Assembly (NCBI GenBank): GCA_001769125.1 | Contig: MEOG01000046.1 | Span: 45,598 to 109,597 of the forward strand | Direction of reading: 5' to 3' | Source of the DNA: Bacteroidetes bacterium GWF2_35_48 | Lineage (GTDB): Bacteria; Bacteroidota; Bacteroidia; Bacteroidales; GWF2-35-48 | DNA: 64,000 bases | Part shown: piece by piece, positions 43,261-57,500 of the stretch | Layout of the letters: each line of letters starts with the position of its first letter | Position numbering within the stretch: position 1 is the stretch's first letter | Position numbers and translations under genes: made by a program | The notes under the pieces: model-generated | What the model saw: the letters and a program-made list of their open reading frames with translations, nothing else | Databases searched by the model: none | Told to the model about the DNA's origin: nothing

Positions 43261-44553
43261 ATGAAAAAGATTATTGTATTTTTTGTATTGATAGCATCTG
43301 CCCAAACTTTTTTATTGGCAGACAATGTAGATTTTGTTGCAAACAAGGTATGCCTCGGTACCTACACTACTTTAGTTGGAACGTCTTCATTTCCCGACAG
43401 TCTTATTGCCAGCTACAGATGGGATTTAAACAACGATAATATTTATAATGATGCTATTGGGAAAAACATCAGTTATTTGTTTAATGCTGCAAATAATTTT
43501 CCCGTTCGAGTAAAAATTGTGATGAAAGATGCCGTTGAACATCTCATGTCATTGCCAAAACTTGTGGAAGTTTACCCGGTTCCAAACGCAAATTTCACGG
43601 TTGAAAATGTATGTCAGGGTCAGGTAGCGATTTTTTCTTCAACTTCAACGATTAGCAATGGCACAATCAATCAATTTCTCTGGGATTTCAATAATGATGG
43701 TATTTTTGACAATACTTCCGGTCCACAGGTTTCTTTTAATTACAATAATGCCGGTAATTACACTACACTTCTCGAAATTGTTTCAGATAAAGACTGTCAT
43801 GCGCTTGTTACAAAATCCACTCAGGTGTTTGCAAAGCCGGTTGCTAATTTTTCTTTTCAAAATGCCTGCACGGGTTCTCCCGTAATTTTCACAAATCAAA
43901 CGAACATTGCTAATGACAATCTTCTCTATTGCTTTTGGCATTTTGGCGACAATACTACCGCAAATACAACAGGAAATGTGAATCATCAATATGATTTTCC
44001 GGGAACTTACAACACCCGGCTAATTGCCGTTTCAAACCACTTTTGTTCTGATACAATTAATCAAAACGTCAATGTTTTTAGCGCCCCGACAATTAACATG
44101 CAGGTTTTGGGCGACACTATGTTTTACCCCGGACAACAAACGTCTATTCAGGTAATGGGAAACTTTTTAAATGCCGAATGGATGAACGGTTATACCGGAA
44201 ATACCCTTCAAATAAACCAACCCGGACTATATACCGTTGAGGTAACAGATGCAAATGGATGCAAATCAAAAGATTCTGTTCAGATTTATTCAAAATTACT
44301 GAATGCCCAACTTGTAAAAAGCGATATTATAACACCTAATGGCGATGGAATAAATGATTATCTGTTTGTAGATAATTTACATTTTTTCTCTGTCTGCAAA
44401 ATAAAAATTTTCAATATGTGGGGAGATAAAATATTTGAAGACGCTGTATATAACAACCAATGGAGAGGAGAAGGTCTTGAAACCGGTGCTTATTATTATG
44501 TCATTACAACCGACAAATTTGAAGCAATAGGCTGTATTAATTTACTCCGATAA
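43261..44553 (+). CDS. PKD-domain surface protein with T9SS type B sorting domain
   Basis: The protein has 430 aa. Residues 1-20 are a signal peptide. Residues about 22-108 form an Ig/PKD-like module (ASYRWDLNNDNIYNDAIGKN). Two PKD domains follow, at about 112-190 (INQFLWDFNNDGIFDN) and 193-272 (LLYCFWHFGDNTTAN), then an Ig-like module (about 275-345). The last 80 residues are the type B (CHU_C-like) sorting domain: IITPNGDGINDYLFVDN, IKIFNMWGDKIFEDAVYNNQ and GAYYYVITTD. The protein should be exported by T9SS and sit on the surface. It is first in a run with a PorP/SprF gene (37 nt gap), the usual arrangement in which type B cargo is followed by its PorP/SprF partner. Confidence 0.9.
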   Translation: MKKIIVFFVLIASAQTFLLADNVDFVANKVCLGTYTTLVGTSSFPDSLIASYRWDLNNDNIYNDAIGKNISYLFNAANNFPVRVKIVMKDAVEHLMSLPKLVEVYPVPNANFTVENVCQGQVAIFSSTSTISNGTINQFLWDFNNDGIFDNTSGPQVSFNYNNAGNYTTLLEIVSDKDCHALVTKSTQVFAKPVANFSFQNACTGSPVIFTNQTNIANDNLLYCFWHFGDNTTANTTGNVNHQYDFPGTYNTRLIAVSNHFCSDTINQNVNVFSAPTINMQVLGDTMFYPGQQTSIQVMGNFLNAEWMNGYTGNTLQINQPGLYTVEVTDANGCKSKDSVQIYSKLLNAQLVKSDIITPNGDGINDYLFVDNLHFFSVCKIKIFNMWGDKIFEDAVYNNQWRGEGLETGAYYYVITTDKFEAIGCINLLR

Positions 44554-44590
44554 ATATTTAGAATTATTAAAAATTTGAAATCTTTTTTAT

Positions 44591-45523
44591 ATGAAAAAAA
44601 TATTTTCAACACTGTTTCTGCTTGCAGGTATTAATAGTATAATAAATGCGCAACAGGTTTTACCCGATGAACAATTTTTAATAAACAAATTTTCATTATC
44701 GCCCGCCTATGCCGGTTTTTCTGAAATGCCCGAAGTATATATGGGCTACAGGCAGGAATGGAGAGGCATTAATGGTGCGCCCACAAAAGCTATGGTTAAT
44801 TTCAACACCCCACTTGCTTCAAAAATGGGTATCGGCGGAACAATTAATTACCAGCAATACGGCATTTTCAGTCAGTTCTCATTATCTCTTGCGTATGCCT
44901 ACCGAATTATTATTAATGATAATCAAATGATTTGTCTGGGCTTATCTGCAGGTATAAACAAATTTTTTATTGGGTTTAATTATACAAAACCACAAGAGCA
45001 AATTGACCCAGTGGTGGCTTCAAGCGACCCCATTCGGAATACAACACTTGATGCCGCATTTGGAGCAGCCTACAAGTATCGTAAATTTAATACCGGCATT
45101 TCAGTAATGCAATTACCCGAAGGAATTGTCTGGCATTCGGGACAATCAGTTTACGCTGCAAAAAGATATGTAAATATTCATGCTACCTATTTGTATGATA
45201 TTTCCAGAAACTGGCAACTGGAGCCATGTCTCGTTACTCAATTAAATGGGACCAACTCTTTGGTTTTCCAATTTGCAACTCTTGTTAAATTTAAAGAAAT
45301 AATATGGCTGGGAGGCTCAATTAAAAAAAGGAATGAAATAGGAATGATTTTCGGACTGAATTATAAAAATATAATTTTAAATTACTCCTACAACTTCGGT
45401 GGAAACGGTCTTGTAAATTATTCATCCGGTTCACAGGAAATAACTCTTGGTTATAAATTTGATAAAAACAAAAAACAATCTGTTTTAAAGCCAGACCAGC
45501 CCTACAATAAATGGATTGATTAA
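44591..45523 (+). CDS. PorP/SprF family outer-membrane protein, second copy
   Basis: The protein has 310 aa. Residues 1-20 are a signal peptide (MKKIFSTLFLLAGINSIINA). The family pattern is clear: LPDEQFLINKFSLSPAYAGF, YMGYRQEWRGINGAP, and GIGGTINYQQYGIFSQ, followed by barrel strands to the end (EITLGYKFDKNKK). It differs clearly from the copy at 4365-5375. It is the second gene of the surface operon, between the small type B cargo and the giant type A protein (11 nt gap), so it probably serves the former. Confidence 0.92.
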   Translation: MKKIFSTLFLLAGINSIINAQQVLPDEQFLINKFSLSPAYAGFSEMPEVYMGYRQEWRGINGAPTKAMVNFNTPLASKMGIGGTINYQQYGIFSQFSLSLAYAYRIIINDNQMICLGLSAGINKFFIGFNYTKPQEQIDPVVASSDPIRNTTLDAAFGAAYKYRKFNTGISVMQLPEGIVWHSGQSVYAAKRYVNIHATYLYDISRNWQLEPCLVTQLNGTNSLVFQFATLVKFKEIIWLGGSIKKRNEIGMIFGLNYKNIILNYSYNFGGNGLVNYSSGSQEITLGYKFDKNKKQSVLKPDQPYNKWID

Positions 45524-45534
45524 ATCTTATAATT

Positions 45535-48500
45535 ATGAAAAATATTTTAAAATATAGTTTTCTTTTGTATTGCTTTATTTTAGCTGTAAATACAATCGCA
45601 CAGCCTGTAATTAATGTTAACCCTTTAACCTTGAGTGCTAATCTTTTTGGCTGTAATGATTCAGTTACACAAACAATTCTCATAAAAAATACCGGAGATA
45701 CCGAACTGCATTTCCAGTCTGAAACTTCTTTTGATAATGTGCCTACAGGCTATTGTATTCCGACATATTCTTACAATTGTTCTTCAGATGATTACATAAA
45801 TAATTTTTCGTTTGGAGATATCAGTAACTTAAATTCAGGCTGTAACGGAGAGGCAAACAATTATATTTTTGTTGCTAATCAGACAACACATGTAATGCTG
45901 GGAAATACATACACAATGACTATGCAGGCAGGCTCATCTTATAGTCAGGGATTTGGTGTTTGGATTGACTATAATCAGGATGGAGATTTTGAAGATGTGG
46001 GAGAATTTATTTATGCCTCCCCTAATGCCAGCAAAGATATGTTTACAACAAATATTACGATTCCATCTAATGCAAAAGCAGGAAAAACAATGCTTCGTGT
46101 TCGGTGCAGATATAATGGAACAATCTCTGCGGCTCAATATTGTTCCTCATTAACATACGGAGAAACTGAAGATTATGCAATATCTATAGCGTATTCTGAA
46201 ATTATTCCTAATCCTGCAGCCGGAAGCATACTCCCCGGAGATTCCGTTAATGTCGAAGTTAAATTCAAATCTGCTGGCTTAAACACAGGTATACATACCG
46301 GAACAATTACAATAAATTCTGACGATCCGGTAACGCCGTCTGTAGTCGTCTCCTGTACGCTAATCGTTACCGGTATCCCAAATATTGCTATTGCTTCAGA
46401 TTGTATTCATTTCGGTACGTTTTTTCAATTTGATTCTGCAACAGACAGCATTCTTATTTCAAATAATGGCTGCGGTAATTTGGAAATTACAAATATTGTA
46501 AACACAAATAATTATTTCAGCCCGAACACAACAACCATAACGATACCGCCCGGGCAAAGCGAAGCTTTATTAGTAAATTTCAATCCTCTTACTGAAGGAA
46601 CTTTCAACGATACTCTGGTTGTTACAAACAATGATTCAACTATAAAAATCTGCCTTAGCGGTACTGCCACAGGGCCGCCTGTTTTATCCGTAAATCCTGA
46701 ATCCTTCAATGTTACAATAAACGCCTGTAATGATTCTGTTACCTTACCTTTTACTATTTCAAATCCCGGAGAGGCAACACTTTCATGGAATACTGTACCC
46801 ACAAGCACAAATAAATCGCTTAACTTTATTGGTGGCAATAATATTACCGTTTCCGAAGGAACAGGAATTCCTTCAGGAAATCAGATAACTGTTGAGGCTT
46901 GGGTTTACCCCACTTCATTACCTGATGCAAGTTATAATGGAATTGTCTCATGGGGATACCGTTCCTGTACAGGAAATTCTTTTGTTCTGGCTTTAACAAA
47001 CGATGGACATCCCTCGTTTTCTACTTGGTGCAATGATTTTATTCCTTCATTCGGACCAACACTGACGCTTAACACATGGAATTACGTAGCGGCTGTACTT
47101 GATAGTCAAAATGTAACCGTTTATCTGAATGATTATTCATGGACGTATACCTTATCTTCAATGCCTGATGTTTATGGTGGTTATATGAGGATTGGCTCTA
47201 CAGATACATGGGGCAGATATTTCTACGGTAATATAGATGAGTTAAGAATATGGGATTATGCCCGAAGTCCACAGGAAATTGAAGAATATCGCTATAAATC
47301 ATTAAATCCCGCTTTTCCAAATCTTGCAGCTTACTGGAATTTTAATACAGGTTCTGGAGCAATAATCAGCGATCTTACAGGAAACGGACACACGGGATCA
47401 ATATCAAACCAAACATGGTCTTCACAGAGTGCTCCTCTGATTGAAACTATTTCTCTTAGCAGCAACGCGGGTTCTGTTCCTCTGGGTTCATCCCAAATAA
47501 TAGATGTAACATTTCACTCAACAAATCTTGTGACAGGAACTTATCAAAATTCAATAATCATTCAATCTAATGACCCTCTTTTATCTGCAGATACAATACC
47601 ATACACTATTACTTACAACGGTTATCCTGAAATGACGGTTTCTGATAATTGCCTGCATTTTGATACAATATTTCAATATTCTACAATTTCGGACACACTG
47701 ACATTCTACAATACAGGCTGCGATACACTGAAAATTACAAATATTACAAATAATACAAATAATTTTTCAACGAATTTTTCTTCTCTGAATATTGCGCCCG
47801 GATTCTCAGATTTTTTTACAGTTTCTTATTCCCCAACAACGGTAGGAAATCATTTTGACACATTATTAATTCAGAACAATGATTCTAATATAAAAATCTG
47901 TCTTTACGGACATGCACTCTATCCTCCTTCTATTTCCTACACGCCTTTTTCAATATCCGAAACAATTAATGTTTGTAATGACTCTGTAACGGTTCCTATT
48001 ACGATTTTCAATTCCGGCAATCAGGATTTAATATGGAGTATATCGCCCGGTACTACAAGCATTTCAGATAATTTTGATCAGAACATCAATTGGAATCTCT
48101 GGTCTGAAATAACATTAGGAGTTCCGTCTAATGGCTGCGGTTCTTACTCTGGCGGAAATGCCCTGTATTTTGACGGAGATGGAATCCGACAGGCAGCAAC
48201 AAACGATTTGAATACATCACTAGGAGGAACAATTGATTTTTATTTACTATTAGGATCCGGCTCTTTTCCCTGTGAACAAGCAGACGGTGGAGAAGGGATA
48301 GAGCTACAATATTCGATAAACGGAGGAACCAGTTGGACAACATTTGCTTCATTCGATGCAGGAACCCACTTGGTTTTTACTTCAGAACAAATCAGTATAC
48401 CTTCCGCTGCACGTACCGCTTCCACACGATTTCGCTGGACACAACCTTCTCACAGCGGCTCTGAATGTGATAACTGGGCTATTGATAATATCTCCATCAA

Positions 48501-51500
48501 TAATATGAATAACAACATAAGCTTTGTACCAGCATCAGGAGTTGTAAGTTTTGGAAATAACAGCACTATAAACGCAACATTTTATACAGACAATCTCATA
48601 AATGGAGTATATCAGGGTAATATTATTATTCTGTCAAACGATCCGCTCAGTCTTTCTGATACGATTCCTTATACCCTAACGTACAATGGCTATCCTGTCA
48701 TTTCTCCATCTGCTAATTGCATTACGTTTGACCCGGTTATGCAATGGCTCACAATCTCAGAATCTATAACAATCAGCAATACAGGCTGCGATACGCTTAA
48801 AATATCAGATATTAATAACAATACAGCGCATTTTTCTGTTATTGACACAGCTTTCACAATTCTACCCGGAAATTCTGTTGATCTTGTTGTTGCGTTTCAT
48901 CCTGTAAGCATTGGAAATTTAACTGATACCTTATATGTTTCCAATAATGATGCTGATATAAAAATTTGCCTGAATGGAGAAGCACTCAGTCCTCCTATTA
49001 TTTCTTTTACACCTTCATCTTTTAATGTAGATGTCCCATGTGATGATACACTGGTTAACACGCTCACTATTCACAATACTGGCGGTGGTATTTTAAACTG
49101 GTCAGCCAGTAGTAGCAGCGCAGGAGTTAATCCCTCTGGTTACTGCTATCCCACAATGTATTCATCAAATAGTTGCAGTTACTTAAATAGTGTTACAACA
49201 AACGGAGGTATAACGAATATTTCCAATCCTGATGGAGCAGGTTTTAATGGAAATATCGCGCCGGGTATGAGTTACTTTCCTACCGCAAGTGTTTCTATGG
49301 CATCTGGTGGCTCTTTTATGTTAAACCTTCAAGCGCAAGGATCCTGCAATAACGCCTATTTTTCAGTATGGATTGACTGGAATCAGAATGCCATATTTGA
49401 TGCAAGTGAAAAAATTATCAACAGTTATAATGCCGGAAACAATCCATCAAGCTTTAATGTTAATGTTCCTTTAAATGTATTAACCGGAACTACCCGCATG
49501 AGAATCGTGTGCTGGGCAACCAGTTCTACTGCCGGTTCCTGCTCCAATTTAAACAGTTATTATGGGGAGACAGAAGATTATAATGTAAATATTTTATCTG
49601 TAAACCTAACACCATCATCAGGAATTATTAACCCTTCAGAAAACCAAAATGTGAATGTGGTATTCGATGCGAGAGGAATGAGCGCAGGTGCATATTCTCT
49701 AAACATTTATGTTTTATCAGACGACCCGCTTCATCCTGTTGATACGATTCCATGCACAATGAATGTTTTTGGAAATCCCGAAATTGCAACATCCCATAAT
49801 TGTCTTGATTTCGACACAATCATGCAATGGACGAGCAATTCTCAAACGCTGAAAATATACAATACAGGTTGCGATACGCTGAAAATTACAGATATTGCAA
49901 ACGAGCTTTCTGTTTTCTCTGTAAATAATACAACCTTAAACATTTTACCATGGGATTCAGCAAGCATTACAGTAACATATTTACCATCATCAACAAGTCA
50001 TCATTACGACACTTTGGAAATATTTAGCAATGCCTCAAATATTGAAGTATGCCTTCATGGATATACATTTAGCCCTCCTGTTCAAACACATGTTCCGGAT
50101 TCAATACATACTGTGATAACTACCTGTAATGATACTGTCGTGATACCATTATTTATTCACAATACCGGGGATACAACGCTACAATATTATATTACAGCAA
50201 AACAATATCTAAATTTTAATGGGACCAACAGCTATGTAAGAATTGATCATCCCACTCATTTTGATTTGCAGGATTTTACCTATTCTGTATGGATTAATGC
50301 AAATGCTACCGATGGTTACAGAACAATAATTGATATTGATAATGACGAACAAAGTTTATTTATTTTAAACGGTCAATATAATGTTTATGCAAGGTGCGGT
50401 TACAATTCACATGGAACCGTTACCCCTGGTTGGCATCATGTTGCATGGGCTGTTTCTGGAAGCAGTTATAAACTTTTTGTTGATGGAATTCAGATTGGCT
50501 CTGGAAATAACTGTTCGGCATCTGTTAATGCAGACCGCCTGATGGTTGGCGCAGGATGTTGTTATAATGAATTCTTTGATGGAAAAATTAAAGAAGTGAG
50601 CGTTTGGAATATCGCACTTACTGAATCTGAAGTTACTGCAATAATGAACAACCCGCCACTTGGAAATGAATCCGGATTAATTGGTTACTGGCCATTTATA
50701 CAAGAAGATGAAAATACTGCAATAGACATGTCTGTTTATGGAAATCATGGAACAATGTCTGGTGCTGAATGGGAGCTAAGTCAGGCATGGATAAATCTTT
50801 CTGAAACGGTAGGAGAGATTCCTGAAAATTCAAGCGACACAGTTTATGTAACATTGAGTGCGCAAAATATGATTACAGGCACATACAATACGACTCTACT
50901 GATTTACTCCAACGACCCGCTTCTTCAAATGGATACACTGCCTGTTACAATGGTTATTGAAGGGTCCCCTGTAATATCAACTTCTGATATTTGTTTGGAA
51001 TTTGATTCTATTATGCAATGGACAAGCAAAAATGATACATTAGTAATTTCTAATACCGGATGCGATACGCTGAATATTGCAGATATTAACAACAACACGG
51101 CACATTATATTGTTAGCGATACTTTATTTTCGTTACTTCCGGGAAGTTCAGTTAATCTTATTGTAACATTCAACCCATTCGTAACAGGTGAAATAAACGA
51201 CACGCTTTATATTTTCAACAATGACTCAAATATTAAAATTTGCTTGCATGGGAAGTCGCTTAGTCCTCCCGTTATTTCATGCACTCCAGAGTTTTTCACT
51301 GTGGATGTTCCTTGCGGTGATACGCTTGTAAGCACATTAACAATACACAATACCGGTGGTGGAGAATTAATATGGGAAGGAAATGGTAACATAAGTGGTG
51401 CTTCACCTACAGGATATTGTTATCCAAATATGTATTCATCCAATAGCTGTAGTTACTTAAACAGTGTAACTACAAGCGGGGGAACAACGAATATATCTAA

Positions 51501-54500
51501 TCCTTCCGGCGCAGGATTTAACGGAAATATTGCTCCGGGAGTAAGTTATTTTCCCGAATCCTTTGTTTCGCAATCACCCGGCGGCTCTTTTATTCTAACG
51601 TTGCAAGCACAAGGCTCCTGTAATAATGCTTATTATTCTGCATGGATTGACTGGAATCAAAATGCAATCTTTGATGGGAATGAAAAAATTGTCAGCAGTT
51701 ATAATGCCGGAAATAACCTTGTAAATTTTACAGTAAATGTACCCACGAATGCGGTATCGGGTACTACACGCATGAGAATTGTATGCTGGGCAAACAGTTC
51801 TGTTATCAGTTCCTGCGACAACCTTAACAGTTATTACGGAGAAACCGAAGACTACCTTGTTTCTGTGTTTGCAATGGGTTTAACACCATCGTCAGGAATT
51901 GTAAACCCCTATGAAGAACAAGACGTGCTGATTACTTTCGATGGAAGAAACCTAAATGCAGGGGTTTATCCTTTTAATATTTTTATTTTTTCCAATGATC
52001 CTCTTCATAATGTTGATACCATTCCTTGCGTGATGAATGTTATCGGCGATCCGATAATTTCAAGCTCTGTAAACTGTATAGAATTTGACTCTATCATGCA
52101 GTGGTCTTCAACGGATGAAATTCTTAAAATCTACAACACCGGTTGCGACACACTTTTTATATCAGGCATTACAAATAATACAAGCGCATACAGTTTTGTA
52201 AATAATCCTTTTTACCTGCTACCCGGAGATTCAATTCAGATAACCATTACGTTTAATCCTGAGATATCCGGTTTAATTCTAGACACACTGCATATTCTAA
52301 ACAATGCATCGGTACTTAATGTCTGCCTGAATGGGTATTCTATTTCTCCACCAGTTATTTCAACCAACCCGACTTCATTGGTTGAATCACTGTATTGTTG
52401 CGATTCAACAATTAAAACAATCACTGTTTATAATACCGGAGATAATGATTTAATTTTTAATATAAATAAAAATGAATCTTATGTAACATTTGACGGTGTT
52501 AATGATTATATCCGCATAGAAAACACGTACAATGGCCTCAACAAACTAACAGTTGAAACATGGATATACCCCACGAGTGTTACAGGACTCCATTATGTGA
52601 TTAGTAATGGGAGGGATTGCTGCACTCCTACCGGAGGATTTAATATGTACTTTAGCGGTACAAATCTCGGAGGACAAGTATGGCGCAGTTCAGGCAGTCA
52701 ACTTATAAGCGCAAACAGTTCTCCCGGAATTATTGAAATCAACAAATGGCAACACATTGCTATGGTTTACGATGGAACTCAAATAAAATTATTTAAAAAT
52801 GGGGTTCTGGTTGCAAGCTCTTCTGTGTATCTGAATTCTTCTGTTTTAAACGGATCAAATAATCTGCATTTTGGAGTTCTTGCGTATTCTGTACCTTCTT
52901 ATTACGATTATGTTGGATATATGGATAACATCAGACTCTGGAATACCGCAAAAAATCAGGTTCAGATATTTTCAGAAATGAATAATTCCTTGCAGGGAAA
53001 TGAGGCAGGATTAATTGGATACTGGAATTTTGAAAATAATTCAGCAAATGATCTTACTTCTAATAACAATCATGGAACACTTTTTGGAAATTGCGCTTAC
53101 GTAAATTACCCTGCTGACACAACTGCTATTCTTTCTGAATGGATGACCGTCTGGCCGATAAATGACACGATAAGCCCCGCTGATTCTGCAACAATTTCTG
53201 TAAAATTTAACGGATGCGGATTAACTGTTGGTAATTATAATGCTGATATTTTCGTTTCAACGAATGATCCTCTACATTCAATAGTTACGATTCCTTGCAG
53301 TCTTTCTATAACAGGCTCACCCGTAATACAAGCCTCAGTAGGGTGCTTAGAGATGGATTCTATTTTTATGTTTCTGACAACATCCGATTCTTTATGGATT
53401 TACAATACAGGCTGCGATACGCTTAATGTTACTGATATAAGTACTTCAAATAGCGTCTATACTTCGTCTTTAACAACACTGTCGCTCTTGCCGGGAGATT
53501 CTGCAAGCATTACAGTTATATTTAATCCTGTAACAACTTCGGGTTTGATTTCCGATACTCTGGTCTTAACAGGTAATGCCGGAATTTTAAAAATTTGCCT
53601 GAACGGTTATGCTTATGAGCCACCTGTACTATCGTATAATCCCACTTCAATATCCGCAGTTATTAACGATTGCAACGATTCGCTTGTTGTTCCGTTCTAT
53701 ATTTCTAATTCTGGAGATACCACTTTAACATGGAATTTAAATACTCCTCCGGAAAATATTGTTTTGGATATAGCATCAGGAAGCATATCTTCAGGGGACT
53801 CAGACACTGTAAATATAACATTTTATAGCAATAATCTTTTATCAGGAAATTACAACATACCTTTTATAATATCATCTAATGATCCTTTAAATTCGTTCGA
53901 CACCATCCCTTGCACGCTTACGATAAATGGATATCCCTTGCTTTCTCTTTCGGATACCTGCCTGCAATTCGATACTATTATGCAGTGGCAGACAACATCA
54001 GAAACACTAACGCTAACCAACACAGGATGCGATACTATGTTTGTTTCAAATATTAATGCTACAGAAGCCAACTTTAATCTGTCTGAAACTTCTTTCAGTA
54101 TTTTGCCGGGTAGTTCTGCTGATTTAACAATAACATTTTACCCTCTCGATGTAAATACATTCAATGCAAATCTTATCATTTCTGGTAATTTTACATCTGA
54201 TACAGTTTGTTTAAACGGAGTTAGCACGTATCCGCCCATTATTACGGTCAATCCTTTATCTTTTGATACAACAGTTACAGCTTGTAACGATACAGTCGAG
54301 ATTCCCTTGTATATCAAAAATACAGGAAATCATCCGCTTTCATATTCTGTAAATGCTGTTTCCGGTTTAAGTTTTACAAATAGTTCCGGAACAGTTGCTA
54401 CAGATGACTCTTCTTTAGTTATAGCGCATTTCGACGCTGTTGCATCTGATACAGGGCTTAATGCTTTTACTGTTACCATTGCATCAAACGACCCCCTCAC

Positions 54501-57500
54501 ACCTTCAGTGGATGTTAATCTTAACATTTCAGTTACTCCTAAACCAAATGCACCAATCGTGCAGAATGCGGCTATTTGCTTTGGCGACGATGTTCCTGAC
54601 TTGTCAGCTACCGGTACCAATATTCAATGGTATGATGATGCAGAACTCACTAATCTTATTTATTCCGGTTCGGTATTTTCCAGCGACGCTACATCTGTAG
54701 GGATTTACACGTATTATGCAACGCAAACAATTGATGGGTGTGAAAGTTTTTCTGATACTGTAAGCCTTGTTATTAATGCCATTCCTGATGCGCCTGTCGG
54801 CTCTGACCTTACTGTATGCTATGGCAATCCTGATGCTACACTTAGTGCAACTGGTTCAAATATTACATGGTTTAACGATGTTGCTCTTACGAATATTATT
54901 CATACCGGCAACAGCTATGATACCGGATTATCTTCTGTCGGGTCTGCCTCTTTCTATATTACACAAACTATTGCAGGGTGTACAGGTCCTCATGACACAA
55001 TAACATTTACAATAAATCCGATTCCTGACTCCCCTGTTGTAAATGATGAATTTACATGCTTTGGAGATTTTGTTCCCCTTCTAACGGCAACAGGAGATAA
55101 TATTCAATGGTATGACGATGCAAACCTTACCACCATGTTGTATGCAGGCGCATCTTTCAATACGAATGAAACTGAGTCGGGCATTTATCAATATTTTGCC
55201 ACGCAAACAGACAATGTTTATTCATGCGAAAGCCAGCCTGTTACTGTTCAATTAAATATTTTCTTACCTGAAAATCCTGTTTCAAACGATACCGCTTCCT
55301 GCTTCGGATCTGCAACGCCCGACCTTACAACAACAGGAACAAATGTTCAATGGTATGATGATGGCACTCTGACAAATCTTGTAAATACAGGCAATACTTT
55401 TGCAACAGGATTAACGTCTGTTGGTTCGTACACCTATTACCTTACTCAAACAGATGCGGCGCATAATTGCGTGAGTCTGGCTGATACTGTAACTATTAAC
55501 ATTTACGCGAACCCATCGCAACCTTCTGCCTCAGATGATAGCATTTGCTATGAAAGCGTTACGCCCGACCTTATTGCTACAGGCAATAATGTTATCTGGT
55601 ATAGCGATGCATTACTTACAACAATAGTTCATACAGGAAACGTACTGGATACAAATATTACTGATGTTGGAACCTACACTTTCTACACAACACAAACTAT
55701 AAATAATTGTGTAAGTAATGCAGACACTGTTGTATTGGTAATAAATCCGATTCCTGATGCTCCAGTAGTGTCTGATACAATTATTTGTTCGGGTCAAACC
55801 TCGCCTGAATTATCTGCAACAGGAACAAACATTAACTGGTATTCCGATGCTGCTTTAAATGATTTTCTTGCATCAGGAAATACATACACCCCTACTGTCA
55901 GTGCGCAAGCGGTCTATCATTTTTATGCTACACAAACAATTTCCGGAACAAATTGTGAAGGACATTCTTCTGAAATAACCTTAACGATTGACTCACTTCT
56001 TCCCGCTCCTACTGTGGCAGATGCAGCAATTTGCCTTGGAGAAAACACTCAGGCATTCAATACTACAGGCGACAGTATTCGCTGGTATTCAGATTTCGCT
56101 TTGACGAATTTAATACACGAAGGGAATAATTACACCTCTACTGAAACGCTTTCCGGAGTGTACACTTATTACCTGACACAAAACAATCATTGTGGTGAAA
56201 GTGCATTGGATAGTGCTACATTAACAATATTTGCAATCCCTGAAGCGCCGGAAGGAAACGACCTCACTGTTTGCTACGGAACTACAAATATTTCTCTAAC
56301 AGCAAGCGGTTCAGATATTGTCTGGTACTCTGACTCTTTACTTACAGTTGTTGCAGGAAACGGGAACAGCTATCCAGCTGGAATGACAAACGTGGGGATT
56401 TATTATTATTATCCCACACAAAACAGTAATGGATGCGAAAGTCCTGCCGATACTGTAACATTAGAAATTCTTTCTATTCCTGATACTCCAATTTCACAGG
56501 ATACTGTTATTTGTTTTGGAATTCCCACACCTGTTTTAATGACTACAGGTGCAAATCCTGAATGGTATACTGAACCGGAATTAATAAATCTTGTACATAC
56601 AGGAAATAATTTTATTACAGGAATAACAGCAGTTGGAACTTATACTTATTATATTGTTGACGTGAATTCATCCCAGAATTGCAACAGTTTTACGGATTCT
56701 GTAACTCTTACTATTAATGATATTCCACTGGTGCCCACGTTTACAAATCAAACCTCTTGTTTTGGTCAAAACGTACCAGATCTCACTGCAACAGGGAATA
56801 ATATTGTCTGGTACAGTACTCCTGATTTATTAACTATTGTTGGTACCGAGAATGTTTTCTCTACAGGAAATACAGCTGTAGGAGAGTATGAATATTATCT
56901 TACACAAACAGTAAACAATTGCCAGAGTCCATTTGGGACTATTTCACTTTCTATATTTGAGTTACCTGATGCACCACTTGCAAACGACACGAATTCATGC
57001 TCTGGTGGTATTATTCCAGATTTAATAGCAACAGGAAATGATGTCCACTGGTATTCTGACATAACACTCACAAGTCTGCTGCATACAGGAAATTCATTTG
57101 CAAGCGGTGAAATTAATACAGGAATTTACACGTATTATATTACACAAATTCATCCTGTAAATGGATGTGAAGGACCTCATGCCGAAATATCATTAAGCAT
57201 TGACAGTCTGCCCGGAGCTCCTGTAATTACAGATATTTCTGTTTGTCATGGGGTATCGGTGCCTGATTTCACTGCAATTGGCGATACAGTTCACTGGTAT
57301 AACGATGGAGGTCTTTCCAATCTTATTCATACCGGAAATGTTTTTGCATCCGGAGAAACCGCTGTAGGTATGTATACATATTATGCAACACAAAGCAATC
57401 TTTGTGGAGAAAGCGCTGCCGATACAGCAACACTGATTATTCATTCCATTCCTTCTGCTCCATCTGTTTCTGATGAAGATGTTTGTTTTAACCAACCCGT